From NCBI GenBank assembly GCA_009772895.1, contig WOUP01000001.1, positions 186,001-250,000 on the forward strand: a stretch of 64,000 nucleotides of DNA. Reading direction: 5' to 3'. The position numbers were made by a program, and so were the translations under genes. The notes beneath the pieces are model-generated. The model saw only the letters and a list, made by a program, of their open reading frames with translations, was not told the DNA's origin and did no database searches. Position 1 is the stretch's first letter, and every line of letters starts with the position of its first letter. The stretch is from Puniceicoccaceae bacterium 5H (GTDB lineage: Bacteria > Verrucomicrobiota > Verrucomicrobiia > Opitutales > Oceanipulchritudinaceae). Of the stretch, positions 33,823 to 42,674 are shown one piece after another.

Positions 33823-35054
33823 TGAGCGCATCCGCGTCTGCTGCGGCCACAGCCGATCCGACACCCGAGGTCACGCGGAAAACCTTCCGCTGGGACCTGG
33901 TTCGCGGCGCCTGCCATGGAGTGCTCGAGAGCGTCTGGCAGGCGTTCGCGCTCGTGATCGCCATTCGCTACTTCCACGCGAGTGAGACGCTCAAGCCCTT
34001 CATCGCTGCAGGGTGGGGCATCGGCTTGCTTTCGGCCTTCTTTGTCATGCCCCTGGTGGCCCGTATGCCAGTGAGGCAGGCAACGGCGGCTGCGATCTTC
34101 TGCGCTGGCGGTTCCGTGTGCCTGGTGGGGGCCTCGTTTATGCCGACCATCGTCGGCTACGTGGTGCTGATGCTGCTGTTCCCCGTTTTTGTGGCGCAGG
34201 CGGCGACCATGCTCACGCAGCTGCTGGCCAACAATTACCCTTCCCAGCAGCGCGGCAAGCGTCTGGCCGCCGCCAACCTGTTGCTGGCCTCATCGAGCAT
34301 CGGTGCGGCAACGTTGTTTGGCTGGCTGCTGGATGCGGACCTGGAAAACTACCGCATCCTGCTCTGGATCGCGGCTGGAGTCGGCCTCGTGGGTTCCTTC
34401 GCCTTTTGGCATATTCCGTCTGCACCTGCCAAGGACCTGACCGTGCGCAACCCGTTGCAACACTTGCAGTTGATCCGGGAGGACAAGACTTTCCGCCAGA
34501 TGCTGATTGCCTGGAAGCTATTGGGTGTGGGCAATCTGATGATGTTGCCGCTGCGGGCAGAATATCTGGCGAACCCCCAGTACGGCCTTCAGCTCTCCAA
34601 TACGGAGATCAGCCTGCTGCTGGTGACCAACGTCGCCGTTTTCCGCATTCTTTCGACCTTCGTTTGGGGATATCTCTTCGACCGCTTCAACCTGATCTAT
34701 ACGCGCGTGGCGGTTAACCTGTGTTTCTTCGTTTACATCGCCGTGTTCTTCAACGCGCGCGAAATGTGGCAGCTCGCCATCGGCACGGCCTTCTTGGGCA
34801 TGGCGTTTGGGGGCGGGGGCATCCTCTGGCAAATCTGGGTGACGAAAGTGGCGCCACCACCTTTGGTGGGAGCCTATATGAGCATTCACGGCGGGCTTAC
34901 GGGCGTTCGTGCGGCGCTGGCACCTTTCCTCGGTTACGCGATTCTCAGCTACGCGCAACCCTCGGTTACCGCCTGGTTTTCCTGCCTGCTGATCGGTACA
35001 TCCACCTGCATGTTCCTGCCCTTGCGACACGTGCTGCCGGAGCGGGTACAGTAG
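33822..35054 (+). CDS. Major facilitator superfamily transporter
   Basis: The 410-residue protein begins at GTG, overlapping the nadA stop, so it is probably cotranscribed with it. About 12 hydrophobic segments are visible (for example AAGWGIGLLSAFFVMPLVA, VGYVVLMLLFPVFVAQAATM, LAIGTAFLGMAFGGGGILW). A cytoplasmic loop lies in the middle, which is the MFS layout. The first 30 residues are soluble and Ala/Thr-rich. The substrate cannot be predicted. Coupling with nadA hints at NAD-related metabolism only weakly. A GAAGGCCG/CGGCCTTC hairpin directly at the stop (35054-35082) lacks a T-run. Confidence 0.85.
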   Translation: MSASASAAATADPTPEVTRKTFRWDLVRGACHGVLESVWQAFALVIAIRYFHASETLKPFIAAGWGIGLLSAFFVMPLVARMPVRQATAAAIFCAGGSVCLVGASFMPTIVGYVVLMLLFPVFVAQAATMLTQLLANNYPSQQRGKRLAAANLLLASSSIGAATLFGWLLDADLENYRILLWIAAGVGLVGSFAFWHIPSAPAKDLTVRNPLQHLQLIREDKTFRQMLIAWKLLGVGNLMMLPLRAEYLANPQYGLQLSNTEISLLLVTNVAVFRILSTFVWGYLFDRFNLIYTRVAVNLCFFVYIAVFFNAREMWQLAIGTAFLGMAFGGGGILWQIWVTKVAPPPLVGAYMSIHGGLTGVRAALAPFLGYAILSYAQPSVTAWFSCLLIGTSTCMFLPLRHVLPERVQ

Positions 35055-35114
35055 AAGGCCGCCCCAACACAGGACGGCCTTCAACACCTCTGCTTGTTAC
35101 TGCTTCTATCTATC

Positions 35115-35972
35115 TTACTGCTTCACTTCCAATTTGTTGCGGACATTCATCGCAGTGGCCTTCTTGACCGCTTGCTCGATGGAGTCCTTGCTTTGGTCGG
35201 AGGATACGCGGCCATCGAGCACCAAGGCATCGCCTTCACGCTGAATCCTCACTTGTTGCAAATCTTCCTGGACTTCCGGGCTGCCCTTCAGGTCTTCATG
35301 CAGGCGCTGCATCAGAGCAGTTGATTCTTGATCCATGTCTTGCGCGACCTGCTGGCTTTCGTCTGAAGTCACCGGGTCGGCCGTTTCTTCCGAACTCAGC
35401 GGGCGGTCCGTGCCCATGGACATGTCGGCGCTGATGCTCATGTCGCCGACCGGTGGGCGACGATGGATGCTCTTGTCCTGCTCCGTCTCGGTTGAGGTCG
35501 AGGCTGTCGCATCGTGGCGCATCTGTTTCTCTTCCGCCTTGTGGCGGGCGTTTTCCTGATTCGTTGGCAAGCCCGCCAGGGTGCCGCGAACTTTCTTCGA
35601 CGCAGTCGCGACGGTATTGTCGGTGCTGAAGCGCAGATCCTTGGCTGAGACGCGAGTCGATTCGCCGCTCTTGTCGTCTGCGGAGATGGCCGTCACCTGA
35701 TAGGCGACAACCTTATCGTCTGCGTGCTCAACGTCCGTCACACGGCCGAGCATACGCCCATCCGGGCCGTAAATCTCCGCGCCGATGCGCGCCTGACCGA
35801 TCTTGCGTTCCGTCGTGGAATCGCTGCTTTGGGCTTGGTCGTGATGCTGATCGGTATGGTAGACAGGGGTTGTGGAGCCTTGCTGGCGCGCTTCGTCGTA
35901 ATCCGTTTCGGCAAAGAGTCCGCCTGCCAGCAGCATGGTGGTGGTGAGGGCAATGATCTTTTGATATTTCAT
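35115..35972 (-). CDS. Exported PRC-barrel and BON domain protein
   Basis: The 285-residue protein has a signal peptide (KIIALTTTMLLAGGLFA). A PRC-barrel domain follows near residues 57-115 (IGQARIGAEIYGPDGRMLGRVTDVEH). A long polar, Ser/Thr/Glu-rich, probably disordered linker spans about 120-215, and a C-terminal BON-type region from about 218 (LMQRLHEDLKGSPEVQEDLQQVRI, then LVLDGRVSSDQSKDSIEQAV) closes the protein. PRC barrels and BON domains are small protein- or membrane-binding modules common in envelope stress proteins. The combination suggests a periplasmic stress or envelope protein. The precise role is unknown. Confidence 0.78.
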   Translation of the reverse strand: MKYQKIIALTTTMLLAGGLFAETDYDEARQQGSTTPVYHTDQHHDQAQSSDSTTERKIGQARIGAEIYGPDGRMLGRVTDVEHADDKVVAYQVTAISADDKSGESTRVSAKDLRFSTDNTVATASKKVRGTLAGLPTNQENARHKAEEKQMRHDATASTSTETEQDKSIHRRPPVGDMSISADMSMGTDRPLSSEETADPVTSDESQQVAQDMDQESTALMQRLHEDLKGSPEVQEDLQQVRIQREGDALVLDGRVSSDQSKDSIEQAVKKATAMNVRNKLEVKQ

Positions 35973-36190
35973 GGCTGTTCAGGGGTTGTGGTTTGCCCTC
36001 TGAATATCATGCCCCATGCCAACGCCAGCCCTTCAAGCCTGCAATATGCTGTAAATCAGGAAGATTTGAATTCCAAGCGCCAGCCGCTATGGGAGCGTCA
36101 ACAAGCAGATGAAGCAATCTGCACGCGACATTCATGTCGTGTTGGCAAAACGCTTGCCGTCCCGCGAGGAGCTTTGGCGTATGGACGGGG

Positions 36191-37201
36191 CTACTCTCGG
36201 ATATCGAAAATCCGGCTGAGCAGATCCTTGCCTTCGCTGTCGAGACGAGCGGTTTCTCCATCCCACTTCACCACATCCCGGCAAGCAAACTTCTCGAGCT
36301 GCTCTGGATCGACGGCTACGATCTTGACCGCGCCGTAGTCGCCCAGGCCTTGCGCTTCATCCTGTGAGAGAGGGCGCAGTGTGAGGGGCAGCCCGTAACC
36401 GGTGAGGCTGACTTCCCAGCCTTCGACGCTCTGCGGCAGGGGGCCGTCGAGCAGGGTGGGATAGCGCTTCACCAGATCGGGAATCACGCGGGTGCGGATC
36501 TGCAGGACCGCGGCGGGAGGCATGCTCGCCCAAAAGAGCTGCAAATCGTCGGCCTCGCCATTGGAGAAAAAGGTGTAGAACTCGCGGGGATCGAAACCGA
36601 CCAGATTCATGCCGTTCCAGATTCCGTGCTGATTCTTGGAGCCAAAGGGCTGACGGTCATACCAGCTCTGGAAGTCGTCCGAGAGGCGCAGGCCGATCTC
36701 CAGGTGCACGTGCGCCCGCTGGCGCGGGATGGAGTAGCTAGCACTGCGCCCGAGGATGCCCAGTTTGGTGCCTTCTTTCACGTCCTGGCCCACCTTCAAG
36801 TCGTCGTCGATGGAACGGAGGTGGGCGTAGAGCGAGTAGACCGATGGCTTGAGCCCAGTATGCTCGAGCACCACGTAGCGGCCGAAGGAGCTGTCGCCGG
36901 CAATCGGGTTCATGTAGACCACGCGGCCAGGCATGATCGCGTGGACCACATCGGTGGCCTCGCGGCGGTTGTCCCAATGCGTCGCCGCGATGTCGAGTGC
37001 CTCGTGAAAGCGGTGACCATTGGTGCGCACGCAGCCGAACAAGGCCGATTCCGGGTCGCCGCTCACGGTAGGCTGCGCCCAGTCTTCCAGCTGGTCGCCC
37101 TCCAGAATCGAGGGGCCGTCAATGGGCCAGAGCAGCGGAACGGCCGCGGCACGTAAAACAAACAAAAAGAGGCAAGGGCAGAGGCAAAGGAGACGGATCA
37201 T
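36191..37201 (-). CDS. M23 family metallopeptidase-like exported protein
   Basis: The 336-residue protein has a signal peptide (a Cys-containing hydrophobic run ending near RAAA-VP) and a LytM/M23 domain. Metal-binding motifs are visible: HEALD in RFHEALDIAATH near residue 66 and HVHLEIG near residue 164, with GRYVVLEHTG and SLYAHLRSIDDDLKVGQDV between them. These give the Hx(n)D and HxH ligands of active enzymes, so it may cleave peptidoglycan cross-links. The C-terminal 130 residues are a separate region of unknown fold. The downstream TPR gene upstream on the strand (start 37606) is 42 bases away and may be cotranscribed. Confidence 0.87.
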   Translation of the reverse strand: MIRLLCLCPCLFLFVLRAAAVPLLWPIDGPSILEGDQLEDWAQPTVSGDPESALFGCVRTNGHRFHEALDIAATHWDNRREATDVVHAIMPGRVVYMNPIAGDSSFGRYVVLEHTGLKPSVYSLYAHLRSIDDDLKVGQDVKEGTKLGILGRSASYSIPRQRAHVHLEIGLRLSDDFQSWYDRQPFGSKNQHGIWNGMNLVGFDPREFYTFFSNGEADDLQLFWASMPPAAVLQIRTRVIPDLVKRYPTLLDGPLPQSVEGWEVSLTGYGLPLTLRPLSQDEAQGLGDYGAVKIVAVDPEQLEKFACRDVVKWDGETARLDSEGKDLLSRIFDIRE

Positions 37202-37243
37202 GAACTTTCGGATGCGGCGTTGAGCGAAGAAACCAGTAGTGCC

Positions 37244-37606
37244 TTATCGCCGGATTTCAAACTCGGCGAGCAGGTTCACGAAGGGAGGGAACCCCTGCAG
37301 CGTCTGCAGGTCTTCGTCGCGTAGCATCCACTCGTAGTCGCTATACCCCTTCTGCAGGGCGAGGCGCAGGCGTTCTACCGCATCGTCCTTGCGCCCTTTG
37401 AGCGCGAGGCTGCAGGCGAGGTTGTAATGGTGGGTGGCATTGTCCGGACAGAGCTCGACGAGTCGATGGTCCAGCTCCAGTCCATCGTCAATGCGCCCCG
37501 CCTTGGTGTAGTAGCCCGCCAGCATTTCCATGACATCAGCGTCCAGAGGCTGTTGTCGCAGGACGCTCTCGCAAAAGGTGATTTCGAAATGCCAGTTTTC
37601 CGCCAT
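37244..37606 (-). CDS. Small TPR-repeat protein
   Basis: The 120-residue protein consists of about three tetratricopeptide-like helical pairs (ADVMEMLAGYYTKAGRIDDGLELDHRL, then DNATHHYNLACSLALKGRKDDAVERLRLALQKGYSDYEWM), so it is probably a protein-protein interaction module in the cytoplasm. I used the ATG at 37606 (MAENWHF). A GTG at 37618 would add four residues. It lies 42 bases upstream of the M23 peptidase gene on the same strand. Its partner is unknown. Confidence 0.8.
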   Translation of the reverse strand: MAENWHFEITFCESVLRQQPLDADVMEMLAGYYTKAGRIDDGLELDHRLVELCPDNATHHYNLACSLALKGRKDDAVERLRLALQKGYSDYEWMLRDEDLQTLQGFPPFVNLLAEFEIRR

Positions 37607-37718
37607 GTCTATCAGCACGGTAACATATCCGTCTGATCAGGCAATGCTAAGGTGACAACTGCTAATGGAAGTATTTTGGGTTTGCGGCCCAAGATAAGAG
37701 CCGATAACCATGGGCATT

Positions 37719-38132
37719 ATGAAACTGTCACTGAAGGTTGGTTACGCATGTCAGGTCCTGGCGCAACTGGGTCGTGCCTACGGCCAGGCCGAGCTGCCCC
37801 ACATCGAAGACCTGGCCAGCGCTGAGCAGATCCCGCAAAACTACCTGGTGCAGATTCTGAATGAACTTCGCAACGCCGGCGTCATCATCAGCAAGCGCGG
37901 CAAACAGGGCGGCTATGCGCTCGCTCGCTCCCCGCGCGAAATTACCCTCTACGACATCGTCTGCGCCGTAGAGGGCGAGCTGTTGGGCTTTTCCACCAGC
38001 AGCGAGGGCGAGAGTGCGCGCAATGTGCAGCAGGTCTGGAGTGAGGTCGTGAAAAACCTCGAGCAGCAGACCCGCGGCTTTACGGTCGAAGACCTCATGC
38101 GCACTGCCGCCGAAGAGATGTATTACATCTAG
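37719..38132 (+). CDS. Rrf2 family transcriptional regulator
   Basis: The 137-residue protein has the Rrf2 winged helix: MKLSLKVGYACQVLAQLG, then LPHIEDLASAEQIPQNYLVQILNELRNAGVIISKRGKQGGYALARSPREITLYDIVCAVEG. The three-cysteine Fe-S motif of IscR/NsrR is absent, so it resembles cluster-free members such as CymR. I used the ATG at 37719, where the Rrf2 pattern starts. The ATG at 37710 would add three residues. Its stop codon overlaps the stop of the convergent luciferase-like gene through the shared CTAG at 38129-38132. Confidence 0.9.
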   Translation: MKLSLKVGYACQVLAQLGRAYGQAELPHIEDLASAEQIPQNYLVQILNELRNAGVIISKRGKQGGYALARSPREITLYDIVCAVEGELLGFSTSSEGESARNVQQVWSEVVKNLEQQTRGFTVEDLMRTAAEEMYYI

Positions 38133-39133
38133 CGCTTTGGGGCATCGGCGTGGACGCCCATGGCCTCCGCGATCAACTGTACCGAGAGCAACCGCGCCTG
38201 ATGGTCGTAAATGTCCGACACAATCATGAGCTCGTCGACCCCCGTCTCTTCGATGAAGGCTTGCAGGCCGTTGCGCACGGTCTGGGGTGAACCGATGACC
38301 GATCGCGCAAGCATCTGCTTCGCCTTGGCTTTTTCCAAGGGTGACCAATAGGTCTCGATGTCGTCGATCGGTGGCTGGCTGAGCCCGCGTTGTCCACGGA
38401 TCAGGTTGGCGAACGACATTTGCTGCGTCGTAGCCAGGCGCTTCGCCTCCGCGTCCGTCTCCGCTGCGATCACGTTGATTCCGGCCATGGTATATGGACG
38501 CTTCAACTGCTTGGAGGGCTTGAAGCGGGCCTTATACTGTCGCAGCGCGGTCATCAGCATATCGGGCGCGAAGTGGGAGGCGAAGGCGTAGGGTAGGCCG
38601 AGTTCCCCCGCCAGTTGCGCGCCGAAGTTGCTTGAGCCGAGAATCCAGAGCGGCACATTGGCGCCCGCCGCCGGTACGGCTACGAGGCGCTGGCCCGGTT
38701 CTTCCGGTGAGAAATAGGCCTGCAGCTCCAGCACGTCTTGCGGAAAGTGTTCCGGATCGTTGGATTTGCGCCGCATCGCCTGCATGGCGGGCATGTCGGT
38801 GCCGGGCGCACGGCCCAGCCCTAGATCGATGCGCCCCGGATAGAGCCGCTCGAGCGTGCCGAAGTGCTCCGCAATGATATAGGGGGCGTGATTGGGCAGC
38901 ATGATGCCACCGGCGCCGACGCGGATCTTGCTCGTGCCGCCGGCGATGTGACCGACCACGACCGACGTGGCTGCACTGGCGATGCCGGCCATGTTGTGAT
39001 GCTCGGCGACCCAGATGCGTTGGTAGCCCCAGTCCTCGGCATGAGCCGCCAGATCGCGGGCGTCGTGGAGCGCTTGGCCGGCGTCTTTTTCCTGGGTAAC
39101 GCGGACTAGTTCCAGTAGGGAAAGTTTCGTCAT
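38129..39133 (-). CDS. Luciferase-like (LLM class) flavin-dependent oxidoreductase
   Basis: The 334-residue TIM-barrel protein belongs to the LLM flavoprotein family. Typical segments are RIWVAEHHNMAGIASAATSVVVGHIAGGTSKIRVGAGGIMLPNHAPYIIAEHFGTLERLYPGRIDLGLGRAPG near residues 40-110 and a later GSSNFGAQLAGELGLPYAFASHF. It matches the MsnO8-like branch, whose members are widespread and mostly uncharacterised monooxygenases. It is soluble and probably uses FMN. It stands alone on the minus strand and shares its stop bases with the Rrf2 gene. Confidence 0.92.
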   Translation of the reverse strand: MTKLSLLELVRVTQEKDAGQALHDARDLAAHAEDWGYQRIWVAEHHNMAGIASAATSVVVGHIAGGTSKIRVGAGGIMLPNHAPYIIAEHFGTLERLYPGRIDLGLGRAPGTDMPAMQAMRRKSNDPEHFPQDVLELQAYFSPEEPGQRLVAVPAAGANVPLWILGSSNFGAQLAGELGLPYAFASHFAPDMLMTALRQYKARFKPSKQLKRPYTMAGINVIAAETDAEAKRLATTQQMSFANLIRGQRGLSQPPIDDIETYWSPLEKAKAKQMLARSVIGSPQTVRNGLQAFIEETGVDELMIVSDIYDHQARLLSVQLIAEAMGVHADAPKR

Positions 39134-39204
39134 GTCTTTGCGTGAAAAGCGAGGGGTTAAACACTCGCTTGAATACTCCTACTGTAGTCAATTTGGTCGC
39201 TAAC

Positions 39205-41037
39205 TCAAATCGACTGGAACGGCCAGAGCATCGGGATCAGGAAAATGGACGTGAGGAAATAGACCACGTTGAGCGGCAGGCCCACCTTGATGAAGTCGAC
39301 GAACTTGTAACCGCCCACGCCGTAAACGTAGGTATTGGTCTGATAGCCGATGGGGGTGGCGAAGCTGGCCGAGCTGGCCACGCAAATCGCGATGATGAAG
39401 GGGCGCGGGTCGAGCCCCAGAATACCGGCCAGACTGAGCGCAATCGGCGCCATGAGGACGACCGTGGCGTTATTGGAAAGCAGCTCGGTCAGCAGGCTGG
39501 TGACAAAGTACAGCACGGCCAGGGCGATGAAGGGCTGCAAGCTCGGCATGGAGCCCAGGGAGATGACGTGGACCATGAGATCGGCCAACAGCTTGCTGGC
39601 ACCGGTCGTCTCCATGGCAGCGCCCAAGGCCAGCATGCCGTAGATCAGGGCCAGGATGCTCCATTCGATGGCGTCGTAGCCGTCGGCGGGTCGGATGCAC
39701 CCGCAGAGGAAAATGATGGCGACGGCGGCGATCGCCGCGACCGAGATTGGCATGATGCCGAGGGTGACGCTCGAGATGACGCCGACGAGCGAGAGGCTGA
39801 CGATCCAGGCATTGCGCTTCTGGTTGCCCGTGGCGTGCGTCGGCGGGCGATCGAGCAGCAACAGGTCGTCGCTATGGCGCAGGGCCTCGCGCGCCTGGTC
39901 GGTCCCCATCAGCAGCAGGGTATCCCCGCGCTCGAGGCGCACGGTGTCGAGCTGGTCGCGCAGGTTCATGCCGCGGCGGTGCAGGGCGAGCACCACCATG
40001 CGGAAGCGCTGGCGGAAGTTGATCTCACGGATGGTCTGCCCGGCCAGCGTCGAGCGCGGGCTGATGACGCCTTCCACGATGGCCCCGGAGTGAGCTGAGA
40101 TCGTTTCCAGGCCTTCTTCTTCCTTCCCTTCGCGGATGTTGAGGCCGTCGACCGAGGCGGCGTGGGCGACGCCTTGAGGCCGGGCGGCAATCACGAGCCG
40201 GTCGCCAATCTGGAGCGGCACATCGCGCGGATCGCCTTGCACGGCGACGCCGTTGCGGATGATTTCCACCACCCGCATCTGTTTGGTCTTGATGATACCA
40301 CTATCGCGAATCGTCTCGCCAATCAGACGTGAACCGGGGCGCACATAGGCTTCGGTCAGGAACTCCTTGCGCTCTTCCTCCGACAGCATCGCCGTCAGCG
40401 TCTCGCGGTGGGGAATGAGCTTGTGGCCAAAAATCAGCAGAAAACCCGTGCCAATAAACATCAGCGGCACGCCGATGCGGGCCAGTTCAAACATACCAAG
40501 CGCCGGTTGTCCGGCTGCTACGATCTGACCGCTGGCCAGCAGATTGGTGCTCGTGCCTACGAGCGTACAGACGCCGCCGAAAATCGAGCCGTAGGAAAGG
40601 GGAATGAGGAACTTTGACGCCGGGATGTTGATCTTGCGCGCAAAACTGAGGATCACCGGCATGAAGATCACCACCACCGGCGTATTGTTAATAAAGGCCG
40701 AAATGCAGGCCACCAGTAGGATGATAGCCACAAGGGATCCTCGGTAGCCCAGTTTGGCGATCCCGTCCGTCCAGGTTGCGATGGTATCGATCACCCCCGC
40801 CTTTTCCAGGGCTGCACTCAAGATAAACATCGCCGCAATCGTCACGGGTGCTGGGTTGGCAAATACCGACAGTAACTCGTCCACCCGGGGCAGATCGTGG
40901 GCAAACGGCATTTGTGCCGCTACCAGTAGCACCGCGAAGACAATCAACGCGGTAACATCGGTCGGTATCTTTTCCCAGATGAAACTAGCCAGGGAGCCAA
41001 TCAGCAGAAAGATGACAAAAGCGATTTCCCAAGTCAT
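39205..41037 (-). CDS. SLC13/DASS-type transporter with RCK_C domains
   Basis: The 610-residue membrane protein has two hydrophobic halves with family motifs. ISAFINNTPVVVIFMPVI and SYGSIFGGVCTLVGTSTNLL lie in the first, and LLSNNATVVLMAPIALSLA with SSASFATPIGYQTNTYVYG in the second. Between them a soluble region of about 200 residues holds two TrkA-C (RCK_C) repeats (PGSRLIGETIRDSG, then PRSTLAGQTIREINF). This is the layout of bacterial Na+-coupled dicarboxylate or sulfate transporters. The RCK domains probably sense a ligand. The substrate is uncertain between sulfate and dicarboxylates. It is preceded by gluQ on the same strand. Confidence 0.9.
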   Translation of the reverse strand: MTWEIAFVIFLLIGSLASFIWEKIPTDVTALIVFAVLLVAAQMPFAHDLPRVDELLSVFANPAPVTIAAMFILSAALEKAGVIDTIATWTDGIAKLGYRGSLVAIILLVACISAFINNTPVVVIFMPVILSFARKINIPASKFLIPLSYGSIFGGVCTLVGTSTNLLASGQIVAAGQPALGMFELARIGVPLMFIGTGFLLIFGHKLIPHRETLTAMLSEEERKEFLTEAYVRPGSRLIGETIRDSGIIKTKQMRVVEIIRNGVAVQGDPRDVPLQIGDRLVIAARPQGVAHAASVDGLNIREGKEEEGLETISAHSGAIVEGVISPRSTLAGQTIREINFRQRFRMVVLALHRRGMNLRDQLDTVRLERGDTLLLMGTDQAREALRHSDDLLLLDRPPTHATGNQKRNAWIVSLSLVGVISSVTLGIMPISVAAIAAVAIIFLCGCIRPADGYDAIEWSILALIYGMLALGAAMETTGASKLLADLMVHVISLGSMPSLQPFIALAVLYFVTSLLTELLSNNATVVLMAPIALSLAGILGLDPRPFIIAICVASSASFATPIGYQTNTYVYGVGGYKFVDFIKVGLPLNVVYFLTSIFLIPMLWPFQSI

Positions 41038-41155
41038 ACGAACGACAGCGGTAAAGGCGGCATGATGCAGATCACGGGCGGCATGGAAATGGAATTCGGA
41101 TCAAAACCGTATATCTTGGGTATCTTTGGTCGCTAAGGCAACAAAAAGCGCCACC

Positions 41156-42022
41156 TTAACCTAAGGAAAAGCCTTCAGGTAGGTGATGCCAGAGGTCCGA
41201 AGCTTTCCAATTGAGGCTCGCCAATGCACGAATACTCAAATCTGCATGCCGTTTGGCAAGCCTCCGGCCTTCGTGGTCGCGGACCAGAGCAGTGTGATAC
41301 CAAGCTGGCGGTTCCCAGTCGAGCGCTCGGTAGAGCAGGAGTTGCCTGGCTGTCGCAAGCAGGAGGTCTTCTCCGCGCACGACCTCGGTGATGTGCATGG
41401 CATGATCGTCAGCCACCACTGCCAGGTCATAGGCCGCAAACCCATCCCGTCGCCACACAATGAAGTCTCCAAAGTCCCGACCGGCCGTATAGGCTCGGGT
41501 ACCGCAGCGGCCGTCCTCAAACCGGATCGTTTCGCCATCCGGCACGCGAAATCGCCAGTTTACCTCACCCGGTTCGGTTCGGTTTTGTCCGGTTCCCGGG
41601 GTAGGGCGGAGGTCTGTGGGAAAGAGTTCCTCGGCCGGATCCCCTTCGTTCGGCGCATTCGCCGCCTGGCGTGCGGCGGCCACCTCCTTGCGCGAATGGT
41701 GAGACGGGTAGATCCAGCCGCGGTCCTTGAGGCGCCGCCAGATGGCTCGGTGCCAGTCTCCCCGTTGGCTCTGAATGTAGGGAGCATGCGGGCCGCCGAC
41801 GTCGGGCCCTTCCTGCCAGTCGAGGCCGAACCAGCGCAGATCTTCCATCGCCGCCATGGCATATTCCGGGCGACAACGTGCCTGATCGAGGTCTTCCAAC
41901 CGGTAGATCAAGGTGCCGCCTGCCAGGCGACAGCGTTCAAAGGCACAACCAAACGTGCGCGCGTGGCCTAGATGGAGGTACCCGGTGGGAGTGGGGGCGA
42001 TTCGTCCACGGTAGTCAGGCAT
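41156..42022 (-). CDS. gluQ: Glutamyl-Q tRNA(Asp) synthetase
   Basis: The 288-residue protein is a truncated glutamyl-tRNA synthetase lacking the anticodon-binding domain, as in GluQ-RS, which attaches glutamate to queuosine in tRNA(Asp). It has the HIGH-type motif in APTPTGYLHLGHA, YRLEDLDQARCRPEY, IQSQRGDWHRAIW and a KMSKS-like RRLAKRHAD. The zinc-binding YxCxCSR segment is replaced by YPSHHSR near residue 105, so zinc is probably not bound there. It requires queuosine synthesis elsewhere. The SLC13 transporter gene is downstream on the same strand. Confidence 0.93.
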   Translation of the reverse strand: MPDYRGRIAPTPTGYLHLGHARTFGCAFERCRLAGGTLIYRLEDLDQARCRPEYAMAAMEDLRWFGLDWQEGPDVGGPHAPYIQSQRGDWHRAIWRRLKDRGWIYPSHHSRKEVAAARQAANAPNEGDPAEELFPTDLRPTPGTGQNRTEPGEVNWRFRVPDGETIRFEDGRCGTRAYTAGRDFGDFIVWRRDGFAAYDLAVVADDHAMHITEVVRGEDLLLATARQLLLYRALDWEPPAWYHTALVRDHEGRRLAKRHADLSIRALASLNWKASDLWHHLPEGFSLG

Positions 42023-42186
42023 GGCTTGTTCTAGATGGGGGCGGATACCCGTAACGGCAGCATTCCAGGAGTCGATCCAGTTTGTGCTTTAATTACGGGT
42101 AAATTCACGTAATATAAGAAATATCGCAATCCGCTAGCAGACGCAGTCTTGACATAGCGGAAGAACCTTAGAGGGTGAACGGCATT

Positions 42187-42522
42187 ATGGAAATCGTCGC
42201 ATACTTGAAACCCACCTGCGGGTGGAGCAACGGCGTCCGCGCTATTTTTCGCAAGTACCAACTCGAGTACACCGACAAAGACATCATCAACGATCCGAGC
42301 AACTACGAAGAGATGGTTCGCCTGTCCGGGCAACCGCTGTCTCCCTGCGTGATGATCGACGGTGTCATGCTGGCCGATGTCTCGGGCGAAGAAGTCGAGC
42401 AATACATGCTCTCCAATGAACTGGTGAAGGCGAACGACGTCCAGCCGGACGTGCCGACGAATGCGGCCTGCTCCGACGAAGAGCACGCGCGTCAACGGTC
42501 CCAGGCCATCCGCTTCTTCTAG
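42187..42522 (+). CDS. Monothiol glutaredoxin-like protein
   Basis: The 111-residue thioredoxin-fold protein starts MEIVAYLKPTCGWSNGV, so the active site is a monothiol CGWS with Cys11. YTDKDIINDPSNYEEMVRLSGQPLSPCVMIDGVMLADVSGEEVEQYM supplies the cis-Pro and glutathione-binding region of glutaredoxins. The C-terminal 25 residues are polar with one further Cys. It probably handles disulfide or glutathione-type redox exchange, or Fe-S transfer. A GTG at 42175 is an alternative start. It precedes gltB by 152 bases. Confidence 0.85.
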   Translation: MEIVAYLKPTCGWSNGVRAIFRKYQLEYTDKDIINDPSNYEEMVRLSGQPLSPCVMIDGVMLADVSGEEVEQYMLSNELVKANDVQPDVPTNAACSDEEHARQRSQAIRFF

Positions 42523-42531
42523 CCTGTAGCC

Positions 42532-42550
42532 TACAGCTGTTGCAGCTGTA
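42532..42550. promoter_or_regulatory. Perfect inverted repeat upstream of gltB
   Basis: TACAGCTG-TTG-CAGCTGTA lies 10 bases after the glutaredoxin stop and 125 bases before gltB. The three-base loop makes an RNA hairpin tight and no T-run follows, so a protein-binding site is as likely as a terminator. Confidence 0.3.
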
Positions 42551-42674
42551 AACTTTGACAGGCCCTGGCAGGGATTCCTTGCCGGGGCGTTCGTGTCGGG
42601 TAACGGATTTTTTACCCGCTGGTTATATTCTGGCCTTGCCATTGCAGGTCTTGTTCCTACAACCCTCCTTCCTT

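Noticed and set aside
35054-35082. GAAGGCCG/CGGCCTTC hairpin at the MFS transporter stop as an intrinsic terminator
   Set aside because: The stem is real, but there is no T-run on either strand, so it was not called as a terminator.
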